Assembly: GCA_902773285.1 (NCBI GenBank)
Contig: CACYDS010000093.1
Coordinates: 1-8,820, forward strand
Direction of reading: 5' to 3'
Length of the DNA stretch: 8,820 nt
Source of the DNA: an uncultured Pseudomonadota bacterium
GTDB taxonomy: Bacteria; Pseudomonadota; Alphaproteobacteria; RUG11792
The notes beneath the pieces were generated by a model that was given only the letters and a program-made list of their open reading frames with translations, ran no database searches and was not told where the DNA came from. The first letter of the stretch is position 1; every line of letters starts with the position of its first letter. A program made the translations under genes and the position numbers. Shown piece by piece: positions 1-7,682 of the stretch.

Positions 1-678
1 AGAACAAAGGTTATCGGAAAGGCTATAGCTGATTGTGTTACTGGAGAGAATGAGTTTAAAGATAAAAAACCTAACGATATTATAACTTTTGAAGGTACAA
101 AACCAGAAGCTTATAAACAGAAGCATTGGAATGCCGTTATTTTATATAACTATATCCATGCAGTGATTAATGGAGGGAATAATTCTAAACAAGTAGCGGA
201 AGTATTGGGAAATAAATTGAGCAAACTAAAGGCATGTTATGAAAGTAATGGTGAAGCTATAGATAAAGCGGTTGAATATATACAGGATTATGCGGATGCG
301 CTGGCATTATATGCTCAGTTAGTTAGATTTAGAGAGAGCAAACAGAAGTATGATAATGAAAATATTCAGTATATAGCGCCTGATGTGGATGCTAAAGGTT
401 CTAATAATAACAAACTGCATTTTCGTTACTTTTTCTTCCAATTCGATGAAAATACCAAGAATAAAAGAGTTCTATATAGTCCAACATTCGAATATGCTGA
501 TGGTCAGCTGTACGTCTCTAATGTAGGGATAAATAACGAATGTAGAGACGAAGGCGATCAAAATTGGCGCAAGGAGTCCGATGACTACATTTCAAGTATA
601 AAACTTTGCCGCAAATCCCCTAGTTGCAAATGGCTACTTGAGCGGCTAGAAGGATTAGTCGAAGGACCTGATAAATAA
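1..678 (+). CDS. Hypothetical protein, 3' part of a gene cut by the left edge
   Basis: The reading frame is open from base 1 to the TAA at 676-678, giving 225 visible residues. The first in-frame start-like codon is a GTG at 163, but it has no ribosome site, and the 54 codons before it (beginning RTKVIGKAIADC) read as ordinary protein, so the true start most likely lies outside the window. I do not recognise the family. The visible part is hydrophilic and mixed: a helical, charged first half (about visible residues 40-120, with a stretch EAIDKAVEYIQDYADALALY), then an aromatic, probably beta-rich stretch (LHFRYFFFQFDEN, then LYSPTFEYADGQLYV), and a C-terminus with three cysteines (NNECRDEG; KLCRKSPSC). 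There is no membrane segment in the visible part. It ends in a clear terminator 80 bases on, so it is the last gene of its unit, and it converges on the minus-strand block. The coding call is firm; the function is unknown. Confidence 0.8.
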   Translation, partial: RTKVIGKAIADCVTGENEFKDKKPNDIITFEGTKPEAYKQKHWNAVILYNYIHAVINGGNNSKQVAEVLGNKLSKLKACYESNGEAIDKAVEYIQDYADALALYAQLVRFRESKQKYDNENIQYIAPDVDAKGSNNNKLHFRYFFFQFDENTKNKRVLYSPTFEYADGQLYVSNVGINNECRDEGDQNWRKESDDYISSIKLCRKSPSCKWLLERLEGLVEGPDK

Positions 679-757
679 AGAATATGATAATTGAAGTGTG
701 GAGGAAGAATCTCATCATTAGCGATATAATTTCAAGCTAGACGAGTTATAGGTATGG

Positions 758-782
758 GCCGAGCTATGCTCGGCTTATTATC
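758..782 (+). terminator. Rho-independent terminator of the left-hand gene
   Basis: A perfect 7-bp GC-rich stem, GCCGAGC (758-764) and GCTCGGC (768-774), encloses a TAT loop and is followed by the T-rich run TTATTATC. It sits 80 bases after the stop codon at 678 and points the right way for that gene. The tail is interrupted by A residues, so it is a good but not perfect intrinsic terminator. Confidence 0.75.
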
Positions 783-1070
783 AATCTTATTTGAACATCT
801 TTACGCCATTTCAATGCCATAATTTCGGGATTTTCTAAGTGACCTTGTGATATTCTTATATTTATCCATGTTTGTATATTTGCTTGCTTCTTTATACGAA
901 GATGGGGTTTTCTTGAGTATATCGATTTTGATCAATTATGCGCATCTGCAATATTTACATTTTGTAATAAATGTTTCGCAACCTTGTTCTATCTCTATTT
1001 CAGATTAGAATATATTTTTTTCAATATCTCTGTATTAGCCCAGAAATGCATTTCTATATGCCTTGCAAAC
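783..1070. other. Convergent intergenic region, no supported gene
   Basis: These 288 AT-rich bases lie between two inward-facing terminators. I see no tRNA, no long hairpin and no ORF with a ribosome site. On the minus strand, two overlapping frames stay open around 915-770: one runs about 55 codons without a start (it includes ISQGHLENPEIMALKWRKD), and the other gives a 22-codon ATG peptide (MDKYKNITRSLRK...). Both are short enough to occur by chance at this base composition. They could be the eroded end of a former gene, but nothing in them is recognisable. Confidence 0.5.
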
Positions 1071-1112
1071 AAAAAATACCGAAAACGTCCCAAGTATAGG
1101 ATATCTTCGGTA
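1071..1112 (-). terminator. Rho-independent terminator of the coiled-coil gene
   Basis: Read on the minus strand, TACCGAA (1112-1106) pairs perfectly with TTCGGTA (1083-1077), and the second arm runs straight into six T residues (1076-1071). The 22-base loop can shorten the hairpin through an inner TCC/GGA pairing. It begins 37 bases after the TAA at 1152-1150 and so ends the minus-strand block. There is no T-tract in the other direction, so it is not obviously bidirectional. Confidence 0.75.
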
Positions 1113-1149
1113 GGCTATCTATTGCACGCATATGATTGCTTAAGATTTA

Positions 1150-2793
1150 TTAGCGTTTTCTTTCCAAGAGCCGTTGCGCTGTAATAACGTCTTTATCATT
1201 TTCATAAGCCGTTATACGGGCATTATTCGCATCGTATTGTGCTTCAAGTTCTGCGTACGATCCTCCAGAGGCCTTTAATTTGGAATCCAGCTCAGAAATC
1301 TTAGATGTTGCAGCCTCTATAGCTGTTTGACGCTGTGGATTCGGAACGTTTTGCGTACGTCTTCCCATGCGTTGTTGTATCGTTGCAGGCATTTGATTAG
1401 CTTGCGCTAACTCCTCTTCAGCTTTTTTCTTCTCGGCCTCCAGTTGCGAGATTACCTCTTTGTTCTTTGCTTTTTCAGAATCTATTTTTTGCCTTAACTC
1501 CTCATTTTTCTTTTTCAGAATTTTTAATTCATCAATTTTTTCACGAGTTTCTTTGGAAATTTTTTTAGCTTTTAGCTCATCTGATGAAATTGTTGATGGA
1601 TCTAATGCAGACAACCGAATGAAGCATTCTTCAATTTTATCAAGCTGATCCAAAAATCTTTGATCAAAGTCTTCTTCATACATTTTTGCTGCTCGAACTC
1701 CACGTTCTAATTCGAGAGTTTTAAGTTTTTCGTCATTCTCCTTTAAACGCGTCTCAAATTCTGAAGCATCGTTACCTAAAGCTTTTATTTCTTCGATTTT
1801 TTTACTTAACTCAGCATTTTCTTCCGCAATCTTTTTCATCATCGCCAATTGCTCTTTCATCGTTGGAGTGATCATCCTATCCCTGTCATTGGATATAGAT
1901 TGGATGGTTTTTCTTATCTCCTCAATTTTTAGAGCAACTTCTAGTCTTTTTGCTAATAATTTTCTCAGAGAATCTGAATCGATAATGACGCGCCCGTCCG
2001 AGTATTTCACAGGAATGCCCACTTGGGGTCTCTCAGAAAGCGCATCACCGCGATCAAAACGCTCCAGACCATTCTCCTTTAAAAACTCAGAATAAGTCGT
2101 TAATTCACAAAGTTTCAAATTTTCCAAGTCCTTCTTTGTTGCCTCGTCGTAGTTTATAAGCCCCCCAAAAGCATACTTTATCGTATCAACAAAAGCTTTG
2201 TCATCAAGTGACCTACTCTTTAGAATTGCTTGATTAACCAGTACTCCGGATATCCCATCAATTCTTCCCTCAATGATTGGTAACAATGTTTCTTTTGTTA
2301 AAAGCAAAGATGCGCTCCACCCTCCATCAGTAGCATGAGGAACTTCAATCCAATATCCTGGTTCTAAACACGATGCAAATGCCTTTGGATTTTTGAAAAA
2401 TTCAGATGCGTTCACTTCATTCAACTTCAGAGCTTTTATATCTTCAAGTTTTTTCGGTTCTACATTTGCGCCAAGCGAAGACATATCAGAACCAGAAACC
2501 TCGCCTTCATTTCTTAGGGAAGCAAAATTTTTTGTTTCGTTGTCAACTTTCTGCAACTCTTGCGCCAATTCAGCCATTTGATTTTCAATAGATGGAACCT
2601 CCTTAACTTTTTCATTGCCATCTCCTGCTTGCGCCTTAACTGCAGCCACTGCAGGGGTATCACTTTTTTCAGTTACAACAGTTGTCTCCGAACCATCAGC
2701 GTTTGTAGTCGTATTTGCTTTCTCAGCGGCATCACTGGCAAACACAGACGAACCATATAACATAGCAAACACAGAAACGATCAACTTACGCAT
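1150..2793 (-). CDS. Secreted coiled-coil protein of unknown function
   Basis: 547 residues. The start ATG at 2793-2791 has a good ribosome site (AGAGGA at 2806-2801, 7 bases away). Residues 1-19 form a Sec signal peptide: charged MRK, a hydrophobic core, then GSSVFA before a likely signal-peptidase I cut ahead of Ser20. There is no lipobox, so the mature protein should be soluble in the periplasm or exported. Residues 20-65 are a low-complexity Thr/Ala/Asp/Glu stretch. A short heptad-like helix lies at about 68-92, then a probably folded, less charged part at about 125-270 (GYWIEVPHATDGGW, YAFGGLINYDEA). Long charged coiled coils cover about 275-370 and 405-468, a Gln/Arg/Pro hinge (about 468-490) follows, and a last helix covers 490-545. 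The three cysteines are at 142, 229 and 390. It lies 133 bases after the efflux transporter on the same strand and has its own terminator. I do not recognise the family. The fold could serve as a cell-envelope spacer, pump accessory or surface protein, but none of these is shown. Confidence 0.85.
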   Translation of the reverse strand: MRKLIVSVFAMLYGSSVFASDAAEKANTTTNADGSETTVVTEKSDTPAVAAVKAQAGDGNEKVKEVPSIENQMAELAQELQKVDNETKNFASLRNEGEVSGSDMSSLGANVEPKKLEDIKALKLNEVNASEFFKNPKAFASCLEPGYWIEVPHATDGGWSASLLLTKETLLPIIEGRIDGISGVLVNQAILKSRSLDDKAFVDTIKYAFGGLINYDEATKKDLENLKLCELTTYSEFLKENGLERFDRGDALSERPQVGIPVKYSDGRVIIDSDSLRKLLAKRLEVALKIEEIRKTIQSISNDRDRMITPTMKEQLAMMKKIAEENAELSKKIEEIKALGNDASEFETRLKENDEKLKTLELERGVRAAKMYEEDFDQRFLDQLDKIEECFIRLSALDPSTISSDELKAKKISKETREKIDELKILKKKNEELRQKIDSEKAKNKEVISQLEAEKKKAEEELAQANQMPATIQQRMGRRTQNVPNPQRQTAIEAATSKISELDSKLKASGGSYAELEAQYDANNARITAYENDKDVITAQRLLERKR

Positions 2794-2820
2794 CTTTAAA
2801 TCCTCTTCGCACTTTCGTAC

Positions 2821-2876
2821 ACTCTTGGTTCAAGAATAGATAAAAACCTTTAATAATTCGTTAACGCGCCAAGAGT
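2821..2876 (-). repeat. 8-bp inverted repeat in the leader of the coiled-coil gene
   Basis: On the minus strand ACTCTTGG (2876-2869) is a perfect inverted match to CCAAGAGT (2828-2821), separated by 40 AT-rich bases. The second arm can alternatively form a local hairpin, TCTTG-AAC-CAAGA (2835-2823), so the two pairings exclude each other. The repeat ends 15 bases before the ribosome site at 2806. I could not find a convincing promoter between 2926 and 2836; the best pair (TTAACG at 2864, TATCTA at 2842, 16-base spacer) is weak. The repeat could be a leader RNA structure or a DNA site; it could also be chance. Confidence 0.35.
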
Positions 2877-2926
2877 TTTTTCGAGACGAAACTTACACAC
2901 AACAATAAGTGAAAGCCTCACAATTT

Positions 2927-5900
2927 TCAGGCGCTATGCGCCTTCTTCGATATTCGTCTAGCCTTGCTATAAATTTTAATGAGTTCTACTTTCGTTTTTG
3001 CGAAGCTCCATTGCGATATGTATGTATATACAACTGGAACAATGAATATTGTAAAGACCGTTCCAACCATCATGCCACCTACGATAACCGACCCCAAAGG
3101 AATACGTAGTTCGCAACCAGCGCCTCGCGCCAAAGCCAGAGGCAACGAACCAAGCACCATGGCGAACGTCGTCATCAAGACTGGGCGCAAACGCATTATG
3201 GCAGCCTCTTTTACTGCTTCCATGTATGACTTTCCCTTTGCGACCAATTTATTCGCAAAATCGACAATTAGGATACCGTGCTTAGTTATCAGGCCAATCA
3301 AGGTTAAAAATCCGATATTAGAAAACATGTTTATGGTTCCATCGATGCACGCAAGCGTCACTATTCCTCCGACTAGCGTTAATGGCACTGTAAGCATTAT
3401 TATGAGAGGATCTTTCCAGCTTTCGAATTGTGCTGCCATGACTAAATATATAAAGCTCAACGCAAGTAGGAAGATCATTGCCATTGTATTCGATTCAGTC
3501 AAAAAGCGCTTTGTTTCATCCACAAAATCAATGTATACATCATCTGGTAACGTCTTATGGGCAACGGCCCTTATCACATCTATCGCGTCTCCTAATGATA
3601 TTGTCGGTTGCAAAAACGGCACAACAGTACAAGATCGCGTCCTATTATAGCGATATATCGTGACAGGACCAGTTCTCGCATAAACATTTATTAGCTCTGC
3701 AATTGGTATCAAAAATTCTTCACGATCGTTATACGCCTTCACGTATATATCTGTAAGCTGATCAGGAGAACGCTTATCTTCCTCAGTTATTTCAACCATG
3801 ACGTCATGTAACTTGTTTTCGCGCTTGAACTTTGTGGCCACTCGACCTTGTATCAATCCAGAAATCGTACTTGCTATGGCTTTTGGATCTATATGCAACA
3901 ATGCGGCTTTTTCGCGATTTATTTCAATGGTATAGTCCTCCGCCTCATTGTTGTTCATGGTTCTAACTGTCCTTGCTATACCGCTCGCAAGGATCTCTTG
4001 TATCAGATTGTCTGACAATTCACGCAACTCTCTATGCGATTTATTTCCCCTAACAACAAAAGAAACATAACGAGAACTATCATCACCGCCTCCTCGCCCA
4101 GCAGTGAATTTAACGTCAATTCCAGAAACTTCATTGCTCCTTAGCGAAACTTCCTTCATTATCTCTTCCGTCGTTTTCCCACATCTATCCTTTATTATTG
4201 CAACTCCTTCAAATGTTGGGTTTGTTATAACGTATTGTCTAGACTCTATTTCAGGAAATTGCCCTAAAACTTTATCCACCGCATCAACATAACGCTGTGT
4301 ATATTTTAATGTAGCTGTTTGTGGAGCATGTCCTTCATAGCTAAACATTCCAACATCTTGATATGGCTTCTGCTCACTAGGCATAAAAGCATACACAAAG
4401 TAGCCGAAAGCAGAAAATAAAATTGCTACCACCAAAGCTCTTTTTCTGTTATTTAAAACATTTCCAAGCACATCGGCATATTTTTTTTCAATTTGTTCCA
4501 GCCACTTTGAAGCATCAAGCTTCGACACATAACTTTTCAACAACAACAAATACGGATTAGTAAAATTCCATTTTCTTTCTTTCCCTCGCTCTACCAAAGT
4601 TTTTGAACACATCATAGGAGATAGAGTCAATGCGACAAAACCAGAGAGCAACACAGCGCCAGCTAAAGTTATAGAAAATTCTTTTAAGTATCTTCCCGTT
4701 TCTCCTTGTGCTAGAGCAACTGGTGCATAAACCGCGCACAAGGTCAAAGTCATTGCTATGACGGCGAAGCTAACTTCTTTTGTTCCTTCTATTGCTGCTT
4801 TCATTGGCGTCAGACCACGCTCTATGTATTTATAAACGTTCTCTAAGACGACTATAGCGTCATCAACAACAAGACCTATCGCCAAAACCATACTCATCAA
4901 CGTCATGTTATTTATGGTGAATCCGCAAATGTATATAATAAATAACGCACCGATTAGAGAAATAGGCACAGTTACCAATGGGATTAGTGCGGCCCTGACT
5001 GAACGTAAAAACACAAACACCACCAAAACAACAAGCAAAATAGCATCAAATATCGTGTGGTAAACCTCATGTAATGAACGTTCTATGAATGTCGTACTAT
5101 CGTATGCAATACTGAACTTTACGCCAGATGGAATTTGTTGCAAAACCTCTTCATATTTGGCTTTCACGCCTCGAGCGACTTGTATTGGGTTTGCCGCAGA
5201 TTGAGAAATTATTGACAACGTCACGACTTTTTCGCCATTAAATCTTGCAATAACCCTTTTGTTACTCTTGTCGAGTGTAGCCTCTCCGACGTCCTTCAGC
5301 TTCACAACCGTATTTGCTTTGTTAACGATTGGAATTTCTTTAAACTCTTCAGGACTTTGCAAATCCGCGACAGTAGTCACAACGTATTCCCTATCCTGGT
5401 TCACGATCTTTCCCGCAGGACTCTCAATATTTTGCTTCTCAAGCGCATTCGCAACATCCAACACAGTAAGATTATAGAATGCCATCTTTTGCGGATCGAG
5501 TTTGACAGACATTTGGTAATCACCTGCTCCATAAATATCGACCCTGGCAACCCCTGGCACCGCTTCAAGCGCATGACTTATTTCATTTTGAGCATACGCA
5601 TACAATTCGCTTTCAGTCAACTTGCTACTAATCAACGCGAGAGAAACTATTGATTTTTCATTCGAGCCAGCTTTTGTTAATATCGGCTCTTGAGCAGCAT
5701 CCGGAAATCTATCTCTCCATTTACTTAACCTGTCTCTGATGTCATTTGTCGCTGAGTCAAGATCTCGTCCTTCGGCAATTTCTATTGAAACTTCACTAGT
5801 TTCGCTATCGCTTTTTGAAGTTATCGTATCTATCCCTTCAACCCCTGCGACCGCTTCTTCAATGACCCGAGTAATCTGGCTTTCGATAATCTCTGGGCCG

Positions 5901-6061
5901 GCACCGTGATACGTCATCTTGATGGTTACATAGTTCCTCTCCATCTTTGGATACTGCCGCACCTGGAGTCGATCCCCGGTTACTAATCCGAGCAATACGA
6001 CAACAAGAGTTAAAACCCAGGCAAATACTGGACGATGTATACAAATCTCAGATAATTTCAT
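2927..6061 (-). CDS. RND efflux transporter, AcrB-type (HAE-1) inner-membrane subunit
   Basis: 1044 residues, the usual length for this family. It is a proton-driven exporter that takes drugs, detergents or lipids from the periplasm and outer leaflet and passes them to a channel. The N-terminus (KLSEICIHRPVFAWVLTLVV) is the typical first membrane helix. The large periplasmic porter part follows at about 30-335, TM2-6 at about 336-485, a helical linker at 490-540, TM7 at about 543-560, the second porter part at about 565-855 and TM8-12 at 858-1018. Proton relay residues are present: Asp400-Asp401 in GLVVDDAIVVLEN (TM4) and Lys927 in GLITKHGILIVDF (TM10), with a Thr in GTVFTIF near 1001 (TM11). 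AAQFESWKDP (876-885) is the conserved TM8 exit. Nothing suggests a heavy-metal subtype. The ATG overlaps the adaptor stop codon (TAATG) and has GGGAG 6 bases upstream (6072-6068), so translation is coupled. No outer-membrane channel gene is present. The substrate cannot be read from sequence. Confidence 0.97.
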   Translation of the reverse strand: MKLSEICIHRPVFAWVLTLVVVLLGLVTGDRLQVRQYPKMERNYVTIKMTYHGAGPEIIESQITRVIEEAVAGVEGIDTITSKSDSETSEVSIEIAEGRDLDSATNDIRDRLSKWRDRFPDAAQEPILTKAGSNEKSIVSLALISSKLTESELYAYAQNEISHALEAVPGVARVDIYGAGDYQMSVKLDPQKMAFYNLTVLDVANALEKQNIESPAGKIVNQDREYVVTTVADLQSPEEFKEIPIVNKANTVVKLKDVGEATLDKSNKRVIARFNGEKVVTLSIISQSAANPIQVARGVKAKYEEVLQQIPSGVKFSIAYDSTTFIERSLHEVYHTIFDAILLVVLVVFVFLRSVRAALIPLVTVPISLIGALFIIYICGFTINNMTLMSMVLAIGLVVDDAIVVLENVYKYIERGLTPMKAAIEGTKEVSFAVIAMTLTLCAVYAPVALAQGETGRYLKEFSITLAGAVLLSGFVALTLSPMMCSKTLVERGKERKWNFTNPYLLLLKSYVSKLDASKWLEQIEKKYADVLGNVLNNRKRALVVAILFSAFGYFVYAFMPSEQKPYQDVGMFSYEGHAPQTATLKYTQRYVDAVDKVLGQFPEIESRQYVITNPTFEGVAIIKDRCGKTTEEIMKEVSLRSNEVSGIDVKFTAGRGGGDDSSRYVSFVVRGNKSHRELRELSDNLIQEILASGIARTVRTMNNNEAEDYTIEINREKAALLHIDPKAIASTISGLIQGRVATKFKRENKLHDVMVEITEEDKRSPDQLTDIYVKAYNDREEFLIPIAELINVYARTGPVTIYRYNRTRSCTVVPFLQPTISLGDAIDVIRAVAHKTLPDDVYIDFVDETKRFLTESNTMAMIFLLALSFIYLVMAAQFESWKDPLIIMLTVPLTLVGGIVTLACIDGTINMFSNIGFLTLIGLITKHGILIVDFANKLVAKGKSYMEAVKEAAIMRLRPVLMTTFAMVLGSLPLALARGAGCELRIPLGSVIVGGMMVGTVFTIFIVPVVYTYISQWSFAKTKVELIKIYSKARRISKKAHSA
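2929..2943 (-). terminator. Perfect hairpin over the stop codon of the RND transporter gene
   Basis: On the minus strand AGGCGC-ATA-GCGCCT is a perfect 6-bp, GC-rich stem with a 3-base loop, unusual in this AT-rich sequence. It covers the last codons and part of the TGA stop (2929-2927). The bases after it (GAAAATTGTG) are not a T-tract, so it is not a standard intrinsic terminator; it may stabilise the mRNA end or cause partial termination before the coiled-coil gene. Because it lies inside coding sequence (codons for KAHSA), it may also be accidental. Confidence 0.3.
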
Positions 6062-7602
6062 TATTTACTCCCGTCGCTAGTCGTTTTCAACTCATCTTCA
6101 GATGAAGTTGTTTTTTTTGCAGATTTATCTCGAGACAATAATTTATGAATCGCATCCTTAATCTTGCCTACCCCAGATTTTGTATTTTCTTCTTTAGCTT
6201 TTTTATCCGTTGTTTCCTTAGCCTGCCCCCCTCCTTCTTTTGCCTCCTTAGAATTATCAGAAGAATCGTGCAGCTCCTCTTTCACTTTTTCTAGTGTACC
6301 CTCTTTCTGATTGCTTTCCGGCTCTTCATTTGAAGACAGATCATTATCCGCATCAGCATCTGATTCTTCAGTCTCTGATTGCGCTTCCTGCGATGAAGAA
6401 TCATATTCTTCCTTGTTTAATATCTTGGTCTTTACCCCTTCAGACAACTTGAGTTGTCCCGTAGTTACCACAGTTTCTCCATCACGAAGTCCAGCCACAA
6501 TTTCGACCCCATTGATATTTTTGGCTCCAGACAAGACTCGTTTACTATGTGCGCGCATCTTCTCATCAATCACCCACACATATTCTATAGAGCCTTCACG
6601 CAGCAAAGCATCCTCATCAATCAAGACAACCCCGCTTTTTTCGCCAGTTACTAAGCGAACATTCGCGAACATTCCGTGTCTCAGATATCCATTTTTATTA
6701 GGTATGACAGCCTTTACCAAGACACTATGATTCTTTGTATCAACTTCTGAGTCAATTGCATCAACTGTGCCAGAAAAAACTTTTCCGCTATATGCATCAA
6801 CAGTAATCTCAACATTTTGGCCAGGAGCGACATCATCGATATATTTTGCAGGAACAGAAAACTCGACTTTCATCATCGAGTTATCAACCATATAAACAAG
6901 CTCCGTTTGCTGTTGCACCATATTTCCCGGTGTAACAGAACCTTTCAAAATTCCGATAGTCCCATCGAATGGCGCCTTGATAACCGTTCTCGCCAATTGA
7001 GCCGTAGCACTCGAAAGTTGAGCTTGCGCGGACTGCATTTTTGCAAATGCTTCGTCATAAGCTTTCTTTGAACCAACCTTCTGCTTATACAAGTTATCAA
7101 CACGTTCATATTCCGCTTTCATCATCGTATATTCAGCTTCATATTTATCTTTTTCAGCTTTATATAGGTCATCTTCGAACTTTATAAGTGTATCTCCTTT
7201 GTGCACCTTGGAGCCTTCTTCAAAAAGAATCTCGGCAATCTTTCCTGAAATCTCGGCTTTTATAACAACTTCAGCATTAGCTTTCAGTGTCCCAATAGAC
7301 TTAATTTCACGCAGAGTTGTTCCAATTACAACTTTCTTCGCCTCAACGCCAACAACTCTATCAAATCCCATATCCATCCCCGACTCAGCTGAGCGTAGAA
7401 CTATTCTGCACACTCCTCTAACAGCAGGTCTCATCGAGCTATATAGGACAAAACAAACGAGTATCGTTGTCAGCAAAACTATAATCTGCGTCTTAAAAGA
7501 GCCGTGATTTTGGTGCAAAAACTTCTTCTTATCTTTCTCAGAAATAAAAGATTTCCAGAAGATGAAACATGATTTTATTGCTTCTTTAATTTTCAAAAAC
7601 AT
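6061..7602 (-). CDS. RND efflux membrane fusion protein (AcrA/MexA-type adaptor) with long charged tail
   Basis: 513 residues. It bridges the inner-membrane transporter encoded next to it and an outer-membrane channel. Order: a basic 37-residue N-terminus, one hydrophobic segment at 38-56 (signal anchor; no proper lipobox at Cys50), first lipoyl half (SGKIAEILFEEGSKVHKGD, 119-137), alpha-hairpin (about 143-203), second lipoyl half (IKAPFDGTIGILKGSVTPGN, 208-227), beta-barrel (about 240-320) and membrane-proximal domain to about 396. Residues 398-513 are an extra tail, first Ser/Glu/Asp-rich, then Lys/Glu-rich, probably disordered; usual members stop near 380-400. An in-frame TGA lies directly before the ATG at 7602, so no earlier start is possible. 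The ribosome site is poor: AGGAG (7630-7626) is 23 bases away. A TTG at codon 29 would give a shorter N-terminus but also lacks a good site. It overlaps the transporter gene by one base and follows the HAD gene by 80 bases. Confidence 0.95.
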   Translation of the reverse strand: MFLKIKEAIKSCFIFWKSFISEKDKKKFLHQNHGSFKTQIIVLLTTILVCFVLYSSMRPAVRGVCRIVLRSAESGMDMGFDRVVGVEAKKVVIGTTLREIKSIGTLKANAEVVIKAEISGKIAEILFEEGSKVHKGDTLIKFEDDLYKAEKDKYEAEYTMMKAEYERVDNLYKQKVGSKKAYDEAFAKMQSAQAQLSSATAQLARTVIKAPFDGTIGILKGSVTPGNMVQQQTELVYMVDNSMMKVEFSVPAKYIDDVAPGQNVEITVDAYSGKVFSGTVDAIDSEVDTKNHSVLVKAVIPNKNGYLRHGMFANVRLVTGEKSGVVLIDEDALLREGSIEYVWVIDEKMRAHSKRVLSGAKNINGVEIVAGLRDGETVVTTGQLKLSEGVKTKILNKEEYDSSSQEAQSETEESDADADNDLSSNEEPESNQKEGTLEKVKEELHDSSDNSKEAKEGGGQAKETTDKKAKEENTKSGVGKIKDAIHKLLSRDKSAKKTTSSEDELKTTSDGSK

Positions 7603-7625
7603 TCAGTATTTTCAACTCAAAACAG

Positions 7626-7646
7626 CTCCTACATATCATGATACCA
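7626..7646 (-). promoter_or_regulatory. Candidate extended -10 promoter with palindrome, upstream of the pump genes
   Basis: On the minus strand TGG (7646-7644) followed by TATCAT (7643-7638) fits an extended -10 element, and it overlaps the perfect 10-bp palindrome TATCATGATA (7643-7634), which could be a repressor site. There is no good -35 box at the right distance. AGGAG (7630-7626) follows at once but is 23 bases from the ATG of the adaptor gene. A second AT-rich -10-like string (TACAAT, 7677-7672) also lacks a -35. This is the only place where the pump pair could have its own promoter, but the evidence is thin. Confidence 0.3.
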
Positions 7647-7682
7647 CATAAATTACGAGCAATGGTGTATAATTGTATAAGC

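Noticed and set aside
684..740. An 18-codon ORF (MIIEVWRKN...) just after the stop of the left-hand gene
   Set aside because: It is very short, has no ribosome site, and lies between the stop codon and the terminator of the larger gene.
984..1184. A 66-codon plus-strand ORF
   Set aside because: It has no ribosome site, runs through the terminator and into the 3' end of the minus-strand coiled-coil gene, and its composition looks random.
2979..3650. A long plus-strand ORF (223 codons) opposite the RND transporter gene
   Set aside because: It is the antisense shadow of a firmly identified gene with intact family motifs, and its translation matches nothing.
6311..6730. A 139-codon plus-strand ORF opposite the adaptor gene
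   Set aside because: It is an antisense shadow; its Ser-rich start is simply the complement of the charged low-complexity tail.
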